Source: Flavobacteriales bacterium (GTDB lineage Bacteria; Bacteroidota; Bacteroidia; Flavobacteriales; Flavobacteriaceae). Taken from it: 34,100 nt of DNA. Positions 8,101 to 16,080 of this stretch are shown here, piece by piece; position 1 is the stretch's first letter; every line of letters starts with the position of its first letter. The notes under the pieces were generated by a model. That model searched no databases and had not been told where the DNA came from. It saw nothing but the letters and a program-made list of their open reading frames with translations. A program made the position numbers and the translations under genes. Where the stretch lies: positions 1 to 34,100 of the forward strand of contig JAMONV010000050.1 of the NCBI GenBank assembly GCA_027066365.1, read 5' to 3'.

Positions 8101-9591
8101 TATCCTAAATTTATAAAAGGAGGAATGGAACGAGGCCACCCGAAGGAAATTCTTGAAAAAATCTGGAAAGACTGGGAAGCGTTCGCCTCCTATGCTTTTA
8201 ACCGTTCACATGCCGTAAGTTACGCCATTCTATCTTATCAAACCGGATATCTTAAAGCCAATTACCCGGCCGAGTTTCTGGCTTCGTCCATGTCTCATCA
8301 CAGTAGTAATATCAAAAAACTTTCAGTGTTTTTGGAAGATGCCAAAAATTGGAATTTGAAAGTATTGCCGCCGGATGTGAATGCCTCTTTTTTGGACTTT
8401 GCCGTGGACGAAGAAGGCCATATTCGCTACGGATTGGCTTCCATTAAAGGCGTCGGCGAAAAAGCCGTGGAAAGTATAGTGAACGAAAGGGAAAATAACG
8501 GAAAATACAAGGATATTTACGATTTTGTAGAGCGTGTAGACCTTTCCACAGTCAATGCGCGCGTGATGGAAAATTTGGCTAAAGCAGGGGCTTTCGATAC
8601 TTTCGGCTTTGAACGCTATGTTTATTTCTGCACCGAAAACAACGAAACAAGCTTTATCGAACACTTGATTAAATACGGAAAAAAAATCCAGAAAGAACAA
8701 TTGAATAAAACCGCCAGTCTGTTTGACGGTTTCGGTGGAGTGGAAATTGCCAAACCGCCCGTTCCCAAATGTGGCGAAGGGATGAGCGATATCGAAAAAC
8801 TGGAAATAGAAAAAGAATTGATGGGTTTGTATATTTCGGGCCACCCGCTGGATAAATACAAGCAACATTTAAAGATTTTCACCGATACGGACCTTAATAA
8901 AACCGATAAAATCTTGCAAGCGATTAATGAAAAAAAAGATATCCCTTTATACGATAGCTTAAGTGATGACGAAAACGAAGAAGATGACATGGAATGGGAA
9001 ATGAATACGGCCGAAGACAAAGACGAAGAAGATGAAGACATTGTCCGCTATGCCGATGCCCGACAATATTTGAACGCTCAAAGGCGCATCCGTGCCGGCG
9101 GAATGATTATCAAGGCGGATATCAAATACAACAAAGACAACAAACCTTATGCCATCGTCGAATTGGAAGATTACGAAGGAAAGGTGCAATTTTTTGTCAG
9201 AACCGAGGTATATTCCGAATATAAAGCTCTGCTATATGAGCGTTCGCAAGTGGCGGTGGATTTGTATGTGGAAGAAGATTGGCGCAATAAAGGCCAATAC
9301 AGACTGGTGCCGAAGGCTTTTTATGACTTGAAAGATTTAATGGAAAAACATGTATCGTCCTTGCGATTATATTTTAATGACTACCATATCGGAGCGAAAA
9401 CGGCAGACGACCTCATTAAGATTTTAAAAAAATATCCGGGAAAACAACGTGTGGAAATAGTGCTCAAATCTTCCAAATGGAATATGAATCTTTATTTTTA
9501 TTCGCGGGAAATCCAAGTCGAAATTCGCCCCGAATTATTGGAAGCGCTGGACCAACTCGAGTTTGAATACAAGGTTATCTATTCGATATAA
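5113..9591 (+). CDS. dnaE: DNA polymerase III alpha subunit with N-terminal 3'-5' exonuclease
   Basis: The 1492-residue replicative polymerase. Residues 1-200 are a DEDDh proofreading exonuclease: FDTETTG at 5-11, a GHNLKFD motif near 98-104, and a final HNASADVEA segment. A PHP domain starts near 252 (FCHLHNYSLYS), but its usual metal-site strings are changed (HNYS for HvHS; ALTDKHYL for ALTDHGN), so PHP metal-dependent nuclease activity is doubtful. The polymerase core has GRGSAAGSA, catalytic Asp667 and Asp669 in PDIDMDF, and a third aspartate at 839 in KMDFLGIRTLS. Next come the AFNRSHAVSYA region, tandem HhH, a very acidic insert (about 1280-1315) and an OB domain (about 1325-1410). E. 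coli DnaE is about 1160 residues; the excess is the exonuclease plus the acidic insert. The fusion could remove the need for a separate epsilon subunit. Confidence 0.96.
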   Translation: MFLIFDTETTGLPDAGYDYKHTEKWPRIVQLAWQLHDEYGRLLEKGNEVIKPEGFTIPYAAQDIHGISTELAEKIGKPLEEVLDKFFKAWDKAEFIVGHNLKFDLQVIAAELLRKGNDEKFLFEKKILDTAAEYTAEVTKIERGKGKTGRYKIPKLEELYAFLFNENLDFAHNASADVEANARVFFELIRRGDFPPELMNRDKEYIKVFREFNPEPTGLYGIRHYDFRTMSAELIPDADKETGPRKKISVEHFCHLHNYSLYSMLQSTVRLEDLVRKAIEEKMPAIALTDKHYLMGMFYFFQYLEDYNQKQQKEESPHFVKPIAGIELYVAEDMHDRSRKDFGRPVVLLAKNKTGYQNLVKLTTMASVEGFYNNPRVDMEAIRKHSEGLMMLTGGMDGETAQLILEKGEDIALDRLLRWKEIFGDDLYLEVMRHGLDKERAVNEIYKRWSKEYGIKPVATNHVHYLTEEEAEIHEILLAVKNGNVLSDPAGEGWRYRKKLPNNQYYFKPAEEMGALFADWPEAIENIHEVIDKVEVYSLKREVAMPRFEVPEAFRVESDPEASEKAYLRHLVEEGAKRRWKTITPAIRKRLDYELDVIEKLGFVGYFLIVQDVMNKAREMGVFVGAGRGSAAGSAVSYTLNITNVDPIKYDLLFERFLNPDRKSLPDIDMDFDDIGRSKVAEYVVQKYGEDKVAHITTYGIIKAKTAIRDTFRVLELPLDEANRLAKLAPSDKLTLKEILELSPAEIRQSKVQPKELPGVLKLKEIVENDPKIREVIAKASQLEGSIRQPGVHAAGFIISPIKIDEIMPLYKSRKAKDELLITQYDKDVVELAGLIKMDFLGIRTLSIVKDALRLIKERHGVNIDIDALPLDDSKTYELFQRGLTVGIFQFESAGMRKYLKQLKPTEFEDLVAMVALYRPGPMEKIPNYINRKFGLEPVTYDLPEMEEYLKSSYGITIYQEQVMLLSQKLAGFTGGEADNLRKAMGKKKKAELDKLYPKFIKGGMERGHPKEILEKIWKDWEAFASYAFNRSHAVSYAILSYQTGYLKANYPAEFLASSMSHHSSNIKKLSVFLEDAKNWNLKVLPPDVNASFLDFAVDEEGHIRYGLASIKGVGEKAVESIVNERENNGKYKDIYDFVERVDLSTVNARVMENLAKAGAFDTFGFERYVYFCTENNETSFIEHLIKYGKKIQKEQLNKTASLFDGFGGVEIAKPPVPKCGEGMSDIEKLEIEKELMGLYISGHPLDKYKQHLKIFTDTDLNKTDKILQAINEKKDIPLYDSLSDDENEEDDMEWEMNTAEDKDEEDEDIVRYADARQYLNAQRRIRAGGMIIKADIKYNKDNKPYAIVELEDYEGKVQFFVRTEVYSEYKALLYERSQVAVDLYVEEDWRNKGQYRLVPKAFYDLKDLMEKHVSSLRLYFNDYHIGAKTADDLIKILKKYPGKQRVEIVLKSSKWNMNLYFYSREIQVEIRPELLEALDQLEFEYKVIYSI

Positions 9592-9658
9592 ATACCCAAA
9601 AGGAGATTTGTGGCTTTTCCCCTACCCGGTTGATAATCGAAGCAAGGTTTAAAAATCC

Positions 9659-9666
9659 TATCTTTG
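9659..9666 (+). promoter_or_regulatory. -7 element immediately before recR
   Basis: TATCTTTG is a perfect TAnnTTTG match ending 4 nt before the recR ATG at 9671. If it is active, transcription would start at or within a few bases of the start codon, giving a leaderless or near-leaderless mRNA. No good -33 TTG at the usual spacing is visible. Confidence 0.5.
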
Positions 9667-9670
9667 CCAC

Positions 9671-10288
9671 ATGGAATATCACTCGAAGCTGCTTTCGCGA
9701 TTGGTGGGCGAAATATCAAAACTTCCGGGCATCGGAGAACGAACCGCTTTGCGCCTGGCCTTGCATTTGCTCAAGCAACCCCAAAGTCAAAGTTTACAAT
9801 TGGCCAAAGCCTTAACCGATTTCAGAACACAAATCAAGCACTGCCGTATTTGCTACAATATTTCCGATACGGATACTTGCTCCATATGTGCCAACCCGAT
9901 GCGCGACCATCAAACCATTTGCGTCGTGGAAACCGTACGCGACGTTATGGCCGTTGAAAATACGGGACAATTTAACGGTGTATATCATGTTTTGGGTGGC
10001 GTTATTTCGCCCATGGAAGGCATCTCCCCCAACGATCTTTTTATTCAACCGCTCATTGAACGCATCCAGCGCGAACATCCGAACGAAGTGATTTTCGCAC
10101 TCAGCCCCACCGTTGAAGGCGATACCACCGGATACTACATTTATAAGGAAATCAAAGACTTAGACATCAAGATTTCCACCATTGCCCGCGGCGTTTCTTT
10201 CGGCGAAGAAATCGAATATGCCGACGAAATGACATTGGCACGAAGCATCGAAAACCGAATCCCCTTCGACCAATCGCTTAAATTCTGA
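9671..10288 (+). CDS. recR: Recombination mediator protein RecR
   Basis: 205 residues, normal family length. RecR acts with RecF/RecO to load RecA on gapped single-stranded DNA. Visible domains: N-terminal helix-hairpin-helix ([18 protein letters not shown], 18-35), a four-cysteine zinc finger (Cys58, Cys61, Cys70, Cys73), a Toprim domain beginning VVETVRDV (about 85), and a C-terminal [13 protein letters not shown] motif. The start at 9671 gives the usual MxxxSKLLSRL N-terminus. An upstream in-frame start would not align with the family. The gene lies 79 bp after dnaE with its own promoter candidate. Confidence 0.97.
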   Translation: MEYHSKLLSRLVGEISKLPGIGERTALRLALHLLKQPQSQSLQLAKALTDFRTQIKHCRICYNISDTDTCSICANPMRDHQTICVVETVRDVMAVENTGQFNGVYHVLGGVISPMEGISPNDLFIQPLIERIQREHPNEVIFALSPTVEGDTTGYYIYKEIKDLDIKISTIARGVSFGEEIEYADEMTLARSIENRIPFDQSLKF

Positions 10289-10295
10289 CAAAATT

Positions 10296-10321
10296 GCATG
10301 AAAAATCTTTTTTTTTCAAGC
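10296..10321 (+). terminator. Weak A/T-rich hairpin after recR
   Basis: TGAAAAA (10299-10305) and TTTTTCA (10312-10318) are reverse complements, flanked by GC on both sides, and lie just after the recR stop. The stem is weak and the T run is inside it. It could reduce read-through into lon, but the assignment is tentative. Confidence 0.25.
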
Positions 10322-10358
10322 GGTATAATTTTTGACTTTGCTCTAAATTGATAAAAAA

Positions 10359-12794
10359 ATGCCTATGAAGCGACATCCTCACCCGGACGATTGGCTCATG
10401 CAAAACACCGACGCCGATATCATTCCCATGCTGACCCCCGAAGAATTGAAAAAGCTCACCCGCGAACCCATGCCGGACGAACTGCCTTTGTTGACATTAC
10501 GCAATAACGTGCTTTATCCGCTTTTGGCAGTACCGGTTTCGGTACAACGGGACCAATCGGTGCAATTGCTCGAAGAAGCCGTTAACAAAGATAAAATCAT
10601 AGGTGTCGTATCGCAACACAATCCGAAAATCGATAACCCCGGGCCTAATGACATTTTTCGCGTGGGAACCATGGCACGAATTATTCGTATGATTAAAATG
10701 CCGGAAGGATCCATGACGGTGATTTTGCAAGGCATCAAGCCCTTTAAAATCCTACAATTTACGCAAACGCAACCCTATTTGAGAGCACGTGTGGAAGAAA
10801 TTCCCGAAATCTACCCCGGTCAGGACCCCGAATATCACGAAATTACCCGGCAAATCAAACAATTGGCCATCAAAGCCATTAAAATCAATCCGGCGGTTCC
10901 TTCCGAAGCCGTCATGGCTGTGGAAACCATTCCCGACCCATCCATGCTCGTCAATTTTATTATGTCCAATCTCGACTTGCCCGTTAAAACCAAGCAACAA
11001 GTCTTGGAAATTCACAACTTGAAAGAACGTGCCATCGAAGTATTGAAATTATTGAAAATCGAACTGGAAAAATTGGAATTGAGGCGCGAAATTGAACAAA
11101 AGACTCAAAGTGCACTGGACAAACAGTCTCGTGAATATTTTCTGCATCAGCAAATCAAAACCATTCAGGAAGAATTAGGCGACGCTTCGGCACAAGAAAT
11201 CGAAGAAATGCGCCAAAAGGCCAAAACCAAAAAATGGTCGCAGGAAATAGCCGAAAAATTTGAAAAAGAACTTAACCGGTTACAGCGACTCAATCCCCAA
11301 ATGGCCGAATATGCCATTCAAAGAAATTATCTCGAATTATTGCTCGAATTACCATGGAACGAATATTCCGAAGATAAATTCGATCTGGAAAAAGCGCGCC
11401 GCATACTCGATAGGGATCATTACGGACTGGAAGACGTAAAAAAACGCATTATCGAATATTTGGCCGTGCTGAAGTTGAAAAAAGACATGAAATCGCCCAT
11501 CCTTTTGCTTTACGGACCGCCCGGCGTGGGCAAAACTTCCTTGGGCAAGTCCATAGCCGAAGCCGTGGGACGCCAATATGTGCGTATGTCTTTGGGAGGA
11601 TTGCGCGACGAAGCCGAAATACGCGGACACCGGAAAACCTATATCGGAGCCATGCCGGGTCGCATTATTCAAATGATTAAAAAAGCGGGCACTTCCAACC
11701 CCGTTTTTATTCTGGACGAACTCGATAAACTCGGCTCCGACTACAAGGGCGATCCTTCAAGTGCTTTGCTCGAAGTGCTGGATCCGGAACAAAACAAAGA
11801 ATTTTACGATAATTATTTGGAAATTCCTTATGACCTTTCGCGCGTAATGTTTATCGGAACCGCCAATTATTTCTATGATATTCCGTGGGCATTGCGCGAC
11901 CGCTTGGAAGTGATTCCCATTTCGGGTTACACCATTGAAGAAAAAACCGAAATTGCCAAACGCCACCTTATTCCCAAGCTTTTGAAAGAACACGGTGTCA
12001 AAGAAGAACAATTCAAAATAGGAAAACGTTTGATAGAACGCGTGATTATTCATTATACCCGCGAATCGGGCGTGCGCGGATTGGAAAAACAATTGGCCAA
12101 ACTCATTCGTCACCGAGCCATGCAAATCGCTACGGAACAAGATTTTAAACCCGCTTTGAATAAAAAAGATTTGACCGAAATTTTGGGACCGGAGAAATTT
12201 CCTTCGGAGCTCTATGAAAAACATCCCATTCCGGGTGTAGTGACGGGGTTGGCATGGACGCGCACCGGCGGTGATATCCTCTTTGTTGAAGCCGTGCTAT
12301 CCAAAGGAAAAGGTTTGACTATCACGGGTAATCTCGGCAAAGTAATGAAAGAATCGGCCACCATCGCTTTGGAATATATCAAAGCCAATGCGAAAAAATT
12401 CGACATTGATCCGCAAATATTCGAAGAGCAAAAAATACACATTCACGTGCCAGAAGGCGCCACGCCGAAAGACGGTCCTTCCGCCGGTATAACACTTTTT
12501 TCGGCCATACTTTCGGTATTAACCGGAAAAAAAGTGAAACCGCGATTGGCCATGACGGGTGAAATTACGCTTCGCGGAAAAGTGTTGCCCGTAGGCGGTA
12601 TCAAAGAAAAAATATTGGCGGCCAAACGAGCCAAATACAAAGAAATTATCCTGCCGGCCGAAAACCGTAAAAACGTGGAAGAAATCAACCCCGAATACAT
12701 CGAAGGATTAACATTTCACTACGTGAAACGCGTGCCGGAGTTGGTCAAAATGATTTTTGAGGAAAAAGCCAAAAATAAAAAGTCCGAAGCGTGA
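10359..12794 (+). CDS. lon: ATP-dependent protease Lon
   Basis: 811 residues, typical for bacterial LonA, a cytosolic hexameric AAA+ serine protease that degrades misfolded and regulatory proteins. The substrate-binding LON domain covers about 40-240 (LLTLRNNVLYPLLAVPVSV). A coiled coil around 245-310 links to the AAA+ module with Walker A GPPGVGKTS (Lys392) and Walker B FILDELDK (Asp453-Glu454). The C-terminal protease domain has the nucleophile Ser708 in KDGPSAGITL and the paired Lys751 in GGIKEK, with the same 43-residue separation as Ser679/Lys722 of E. coli. The last four bases overlap the GTG of the following sir2 gene, so both are read from one transcript. Confidence 0.98.
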   Translation: MPMKRHPHPDDWLMQNTDADIIPMLTPEELKKLTREPMPDELPLLTLRNNVLYPLLAVPVSVQRDQSVQLLEEAVNKDKIIGVVSQHNPKIDNPGPNDIFRVGTMARIIRMIKMPEGSMTVILQGIKPFKILQFTQTQPYLRARVEEIPEIYPGQDPEYHEITRQIKQLAIKAIKINPAVPSEAVMAVETIPDPSMLVNFIMSNLDLPVKTKQQVLEIHNLKERAIEVLKLLKIELEKLELRREIEQKTQSALDKQSREYFLHQQIKTIQEELGDASAQEIEEMRQKAKTKKWSQEIAEKFEKELNRLQRLNPQMAEYAIQRNYLELLLELPWNEYSEDKFDLEKARRILDRDHYGLEDVKKRIIEYLAVLKLKKDMKSPILLLYGPPGVGKTSLGKSIAEAVGRQYVRMSLGGLRDEAEIRGHRKTYIGAMPGRIIQMIKKAGTSNPVFILDELDKLGSDYKGDPSSALLEVLDPEQNKEFYDNYLEIPYDLSRVMFIGTANYFYDIPWALRDRLEVIPISGYTIEEKTEIAKRHLIPKLLKEHGVKEEQFKIGKRLIERVIIHYTRESGVRGLEKQLAKLIRHRAMQIATEQDFKPALNKKDLTEILGPEKFPSELYEKHPIPGVVTGLAWTRTGGDILFVEAVLSKGKGLTITGNLGKVMKESATIALEYIKANAKKFDIDPQIFEEQKIHIHVPEGATPKDGPSAGITLFSAILSVLTGKKVKPRLAMTGEITLRGKVLPVGGIKEKILAAKRAKYKEIILPAENRKNVEEINPEYIEGLTFHYVKRVPELVKMIFEEKAKNKKSEA

Positions 12795-13180
12795 AAGATG
12801 TGGAACAAGCCGCCCGTGCCATCGGGCAAGCAGGGCATTTAGCCGCGTTTACCGGTGCCGGTATTTCGGTGGAAAGCGGCATTCCCACGTTTCGCGGTCC
12901 CAACGGGATTTGGTCAAAATACGATCCCGTTTATTTGGATATCGATTTCTATCGTACCCATGCCGATCAAGCATGGCCGGTGATCAAGGAAATGTTTTAT
13001 CGTGACATTTCCCGGGCCCATCCCAATCAAGCTCATCAAGTATTGGCGGATTGGGAAAATAAAGGCTTGCTGAAAGCTATCATCACGCAAAATATCGACC
13101 GCCTCCATCAAAAAGCGGGAAATAAAAACGTCATAGAATATCACGGTAATGCCGAGGAACTTGTTTGTATGAATTTATAA
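12791..13180 (+). pseudogene. Sir2-family NAD-dependent deacylase, truncated by prophage insertion
   Basis: Only 129 residues, against about 230-250 for a bacterial sirtuin. It starts at GTG 12791, overlapping the lon stop (GTGA). The N-terminal half is well conserved: FTGAGISVESGIPTFRG (20-36), QNID (100-103) and catalytic His118 in EYHGN. The frame ends just after Cys126 (LVCMN then stop), where the family has CxxC for zinc. The first bases after that point no longer resemble host sequence: an AT-rich non-coding stretch and then prophage tail genes follow. The missing half (second zinc pair and NAD-fold completion) should lie beyond the other end of the prophage, outside the window. The protein is almost surely inactive. 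Confidence 0.92.
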
Positions 13181-13345
13181 TTCCCAATTCCAAATATCAA
13201 TCACAAAAAAACAAATCCACTAAATTTTTTAGCATAGCTTATTTGTTAATATTCTTATAATCTTAATAGTATAAATATTTCCTATAATACCAAAACAAAA
13301 GCCGGCCAAATGACCGGTTTTTATATTAACGTGCCGGGGGCTTTT
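13181..13345. other. Prophage end, non-coding
   Basis: This 165-bp AT-rich stretch lies between the sir2 fragment and the tail fibre gene. It contains a loose direct repeat (AATATTCTTATAAT near 13248 and AATATTTCCTATAAT near 13274) of the kind that could be transposase binding sites at a Mu-like end, plus a terminator at 13297-13322. The exact end and target duplication cannot be fixed without the other prophage end. Confidence 0.5.
13297..13322. terminator. Intrinsic terminator after tail fibre gene (both directions)
   Basis: CCGG (13302-13305) and CCGG (13314-13317) form a stem around an 8-nt loop. The stem is extended by a G.T pair and by AAAA (13297-13300) pairing with TTTT, leaving a T run on either strand. 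Its place just after the stop of the leftward tail operon suggests it ends late transcription before the prophage boundary. Confidence 0.6.
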
Positions 13346-14203
13346 TTATGCCAAGCTCATAACAATTATATCTACATTCATGACGGCATCGGCACTTGAC
13401 GGATTTTGCTCAAATTCTATTTCCCATTTTATCGTATAACCGTCTAACCTTTTATCCGGGACATGAAAACTCGCTTTTTTTAGCGTTCCGGATTCGTTAA
13501 GATTCGGCGCCGTAAGCACGCTGAAACTCACCAGGACAATATAATTACCATGCGGCAATGATAACCCGGTAACATCAATTGTGCCCGCAGTTCTCGGCAA
13601 AACTAATTGATGATTACTATCAAAATGGGCAATAGATACTACTTCCGTTCTCTTATCAAGCACCTTTCCAAAACTCATCCCCGCCAGCGTCGCCGGCGTT
13701 ACAACGCGGGTATCGTCCGATCCGGCATTAACTTCCTGTTGGGTGGCAATTTCCACCACGCCAAGGGAGGTAACCGACGCCGGACCGGTTCGCTGATCAA
13801 TGTCAAGCACGGAGCTTATCCGTTTTAAACTACTAAACGGAAATTCGTCCACGCCCTCACCCTGATCTCCGCATTTCGCATATCGGGTAATATAGGTGTC
13901 GTGTATTTCCAATTGTCCGGCATTGGTCGGATTGGTATTGTATTCCACGGCCTCGCGGTCCTCAATAATAACCACATAATCCGTTTTCTTTCCGGGCTTG
14001 AAATAAAACAATTCGCCCTTCCATGCAATATATCCCTCGGTTACATCGGCGCCATTAACCTTTACACCGGTAATCACTACCGGACTGTCCGGATCCACCA
14101 GCTTGGCCAGCGCATCGGCAATCATTTCGTAGCTTTCTTTGACGAAACGCCAAGACTTCGTCGTCCCCGGGTAACCTGTTGTAGCAATATTGAGTTTATT
14201 CAT
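13346..14203 (-). CDS. Phage tail fibre protein
   Basis: 285 residues, the last gene of the leftward late operon, where Mu-like phages keep host-recognition genes. The middle contains GVVEIATQQEVNAGSDDTRV followed by VTPATL, the characteristic short repeat of phage tail fibre and collar proteins. The N-terminal 130 residues, with strands rich in G, V and Y, should attach to the baseplate. The C-terminal beta-rich domain (about 190-285) is likely the receptor-contacting part. No tail fibre assembly chaperone is seen after it. Function is inferred from the repeat and position. Confidence 0.75.
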   Translation of the reverse strand: MNKLNIATTGYPGTTKSWRFVKESYEMIADALAKLVDPDSPVVITGVKVNGADVTEGYIAWKGELFYFKPGKKTDYVVIIEDREAVEYNTNPTNAGQLEIHDTYITRYAKCGDQGEGVDEFPFSSLKRISSVLDIDQRTGPASVTSLGVVEIATQQEVNAGSDDTRVVTPATLAGMSFGKVLDKRTEVVSIAHFDSNHQLVLPRTAGTIDVTGLSLPHGNYIVLVSFSVLTAPNLNESGTLKKASFHVPDKRLDGYTIKWEIEFEQNPSSADAVMNVDIIVMSLA

Positions 14204-14217
14204 GGTTCAAATGGTTT

Positions 14218-14727
14218 TTAAACGTATTTTAAAAGGTATTTTTTGCTGTATAATTTGTAATAATCAACCAGCACACGAACCGCCGTCTCGAACTTTTCAC
14301 GTTCCGCCGCATCCGCCGGTTGAAGCCGTTGCGGAATAATCACCTCAAAGTCCGCGTTAAGTTGGTCGAATATTTCCGGGTCGTGGAAAATGACCGGCGC
14401 GTCTTGTTGCTCATCATAGTAATATACCGGCCGTTGTTCCACCGGATCATAATGCCAAACCGGTTCTAAAAGGTCCGTGTTTTGTACCACGATTTCGCGC
14501 TCAACAGGATCGAATTTGTCGTTAAGCACCTTCTCCAAATAAACCACTTGGCTATTATGGTTCATTTGGTAGAGCTTATCCTCCCGGAAGCGCTTAAAGA
14601 CTTCGTAAAGGCCTATAAGCGGCGTAATAAGCACATAAAGCCATTGCACCCGCACGAGCGTGCGCAAAAAAGTGGCCAAATTGCCAATTACGACCTTCCG
14701 GTAGTCTATGTCGAAAATGCTACTCAT
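14218..14727 (-). CDS. Tail/baseplate protein, possible gpI equivalent
   Basis: 169 residues, directly after the baseplate J gene with an 8-bp overlap and before the tail fibre gene. That is the place of P2 gpI / Mu gp48-type proteins that complete the baseplate and anchor fibres. I do not see a diagnostic motif. The N-terminus has a hydrophobic helix (about 28-42, VQWLYVLITPLIGLY) and the rest is acidic and tyrosine-rich. Assignment rests on gene order only. Confidence 0.5.
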   Translation of the reverse strand: MSSIFDIDYRKVVIGNLATFLRTLVRVQWLYVLITPLIGLYEVFKRFREDKLYQMNHNSQVVYLEKVLNDKFDPVEREIVVQNTDLLEPVWHYDPVEQRPVYYYDEQQDAPVIFHDPEIFDQLNADFEVIIPQRLQPADAAEREKFETAVRVLVDYYKLYSKKYLLKYV

Positions 14728-15601
14728 TCAATTGTTGATAAATAATATTCGTTCCCGCTTCATCTAATTCATACCAACCCGAAAAAGGCTCTGTAAATTC
14801 CTGATGCACGCCTGCGCTAATGTCATATACGGGTGTCCAACTTCCTGTGGCGGTTTTGACTTCTACTTTTTTCAATACCGGATAATAAATCCCCTTGGCG
14901 TTTTGAATTGCGTCCACCAGTTTGGTAAGGATCAGTTGCGAATCGAAATCCATGGATTTCAAATAATTCTTAATGGCCGGTATCACCGTTCCCTCACCGG
15001 TGGCGATATAATTACCGTCCGCATCAATGAGTTGCGGATCATAATATACCTCGGCTTCAATACGGATACTATCGGCCGGATAACTTCTAACAACAATAAA
15101 CGTTCCTGCGTCCGTCACGCGATCCATATAGGCCGTAAAAGCGTAACGCTCGGTAGCCGTCAGCGGCGCCAAATTGTTGCCGTCGGCTTTCGCCACCTTA
15201 ATAAGCAATGTTCCCCGCCCGCTTATTATCCTTTTTCGCACGCTTGCATACTTAATGATGCGGGCGTCATCGTCTATTGTGTCGTAATAATCCTTATCGC
15301 GTGGCAATTCGTAGCCCTTTTGGAAAGCCAAGGCTTTCTCCCGGTACCATCCACGCGTATGCGGGCGCGTGGCCGCTATTCTGTCTTCCACTTCTTGCCG
15401 AAAAACATCAAATAACTTTTCTAACATCCATATTGATACAGCCACCACCCAAACCCAAAGTCTCCACTCGCTGACTTTCGACGCACTATCCGGCACATCT
15501 TGCAATTCCGAAGCCGTAAGCACGTCCAGCGCTTGCAATTCGGCGGCGTTTTGCTTGGCCGTTAAGATTTCTTCTTGTATTTCATTTATAGATCTTGCCA
15601 T
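14720..15601 (-). CDS. Baseplate assembly protein J-like
   Basis: 293 residues with the Baseplate_J pattern: N-terminal helices, a central region with GRGTLLIKVAK and LTATERYAFTAYMDRVTDAGTF-type segments (about 127-165), and YPADSIRIEAEVYYD leading to IKNYLKSMDF. J-family proteins form the wedge of contractile-tail baseplates. The stop of the preceding gene and this ATG share one base (TAATG), so translation is coupled. A strongly hydrophobic tryptophan-rich segment (46-63, EWRLWVWVVAVSIWMLEK) is present near the N-terminus. Confidence 0.8.
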   Translation of the reverse strand: MARSINEIQEEILTAKQNAAELQALDVLTASELQDVPDSASKVSEWRLWVWVVAVSIWMLEKLFDVFRQEVEDRIAATRPHTRGWYREKALAFQKGYELPRDKDYYDTIDDDARIIKYASVRKRIISGRGTLLIKVAKADGNNLAPLTATERYAFTAYMDRVTDAGTFIVVRSYPADSIRIEAEVYYDPQLIDADGNYIATGEGTVIPAIKNYLKSMDFDSQLILTKLVDAIQNAKGIYYPVLKKVEVKTATGSWTPVYDISAGVHQEFTEPFSGWYELDEAGTNIIYQQLNE

Positions 15602-16080
15602 TATTGCGGGTAATTTTCGGTTACGTAATCATTTATGCGTTGGCGTACTTCCAGAAACAATGACCGGATTTCGTCCAATTTCGGAAGCGTGGTATTGTTC
15701 ATCATGCGCCGGGCAGTCCACCATTGCCCGGATTGGACAAGCTCGATATACGGCAATATTTTCCGGCGGTATTCCACATCAAGGGCATTCCGTTCGTCAT
15801 CTGTTTTGCCTTTCATAAGGCTGACAAGCCGTGCATCTATTTCCTCGTAATATTGTGCTCCGTCTTGTTTTTTGCGGAGAGCGAACTCCAGATCTTGCTC
15901 ATATTCCTTTTGCCGGCGGTAAAATTTTATTTGTTCAGGCGTAGCTCCTTCTACCCATTTGTTATTCCTAAATTTTGGAATATATAATTCTTCCGGCGGC
16001 TTGACATTCGTCCAACCTTCTTTTTCATTTTCTGAATATATCCATTGCGTTCCGTTATGTTTATTGTATAATATTTTCAT
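15601..16080 (-). CDS. Conserved phage tail-region protein, unknown function
   Basis: 159 residues, acidic/basic mixed and helical. It contains KWVEGATPEQIKFYRRQKEYEQDLE in the first half, a phrase pattern seen near tail fibre or fibre-assembly proteins. It overlaps the upstream gene by 4 bp (ATGA) and the J gene by 1 bp. It has no signal peptide or membrane segment. A role in fibre attachment or assembly is possible, but I cannot assign it. Confidence 0.5.
   Translation of the reverse strand: MKILYNKHNGTQWIYSENEKEGWTNVKPPEELYIPKFRNNKWVEGATPEQIKFYRRQKEYEQDLEFALRKKQDGAQYYEEIDARLVSLMKGKTDDERNALDVEYRRKILPYIELVQSGQWWTARRMMNNTTLPKLDEIRSLFLEVRQRINDYVTENYPQ

Noticed and set aside
10333-10340. TGACTTTG as lon promoter
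   Set aside because: One mismatch to TAnnTTTG at a key base and no -33 element at correct spacing.
13346-14203. Diversity-generating retroelement target in the tail fibre
   Set aside because: Some Bacteroides Mu-like phages carry one, but no reverse transcriptase or template/variable repeat pair was seen in the window.
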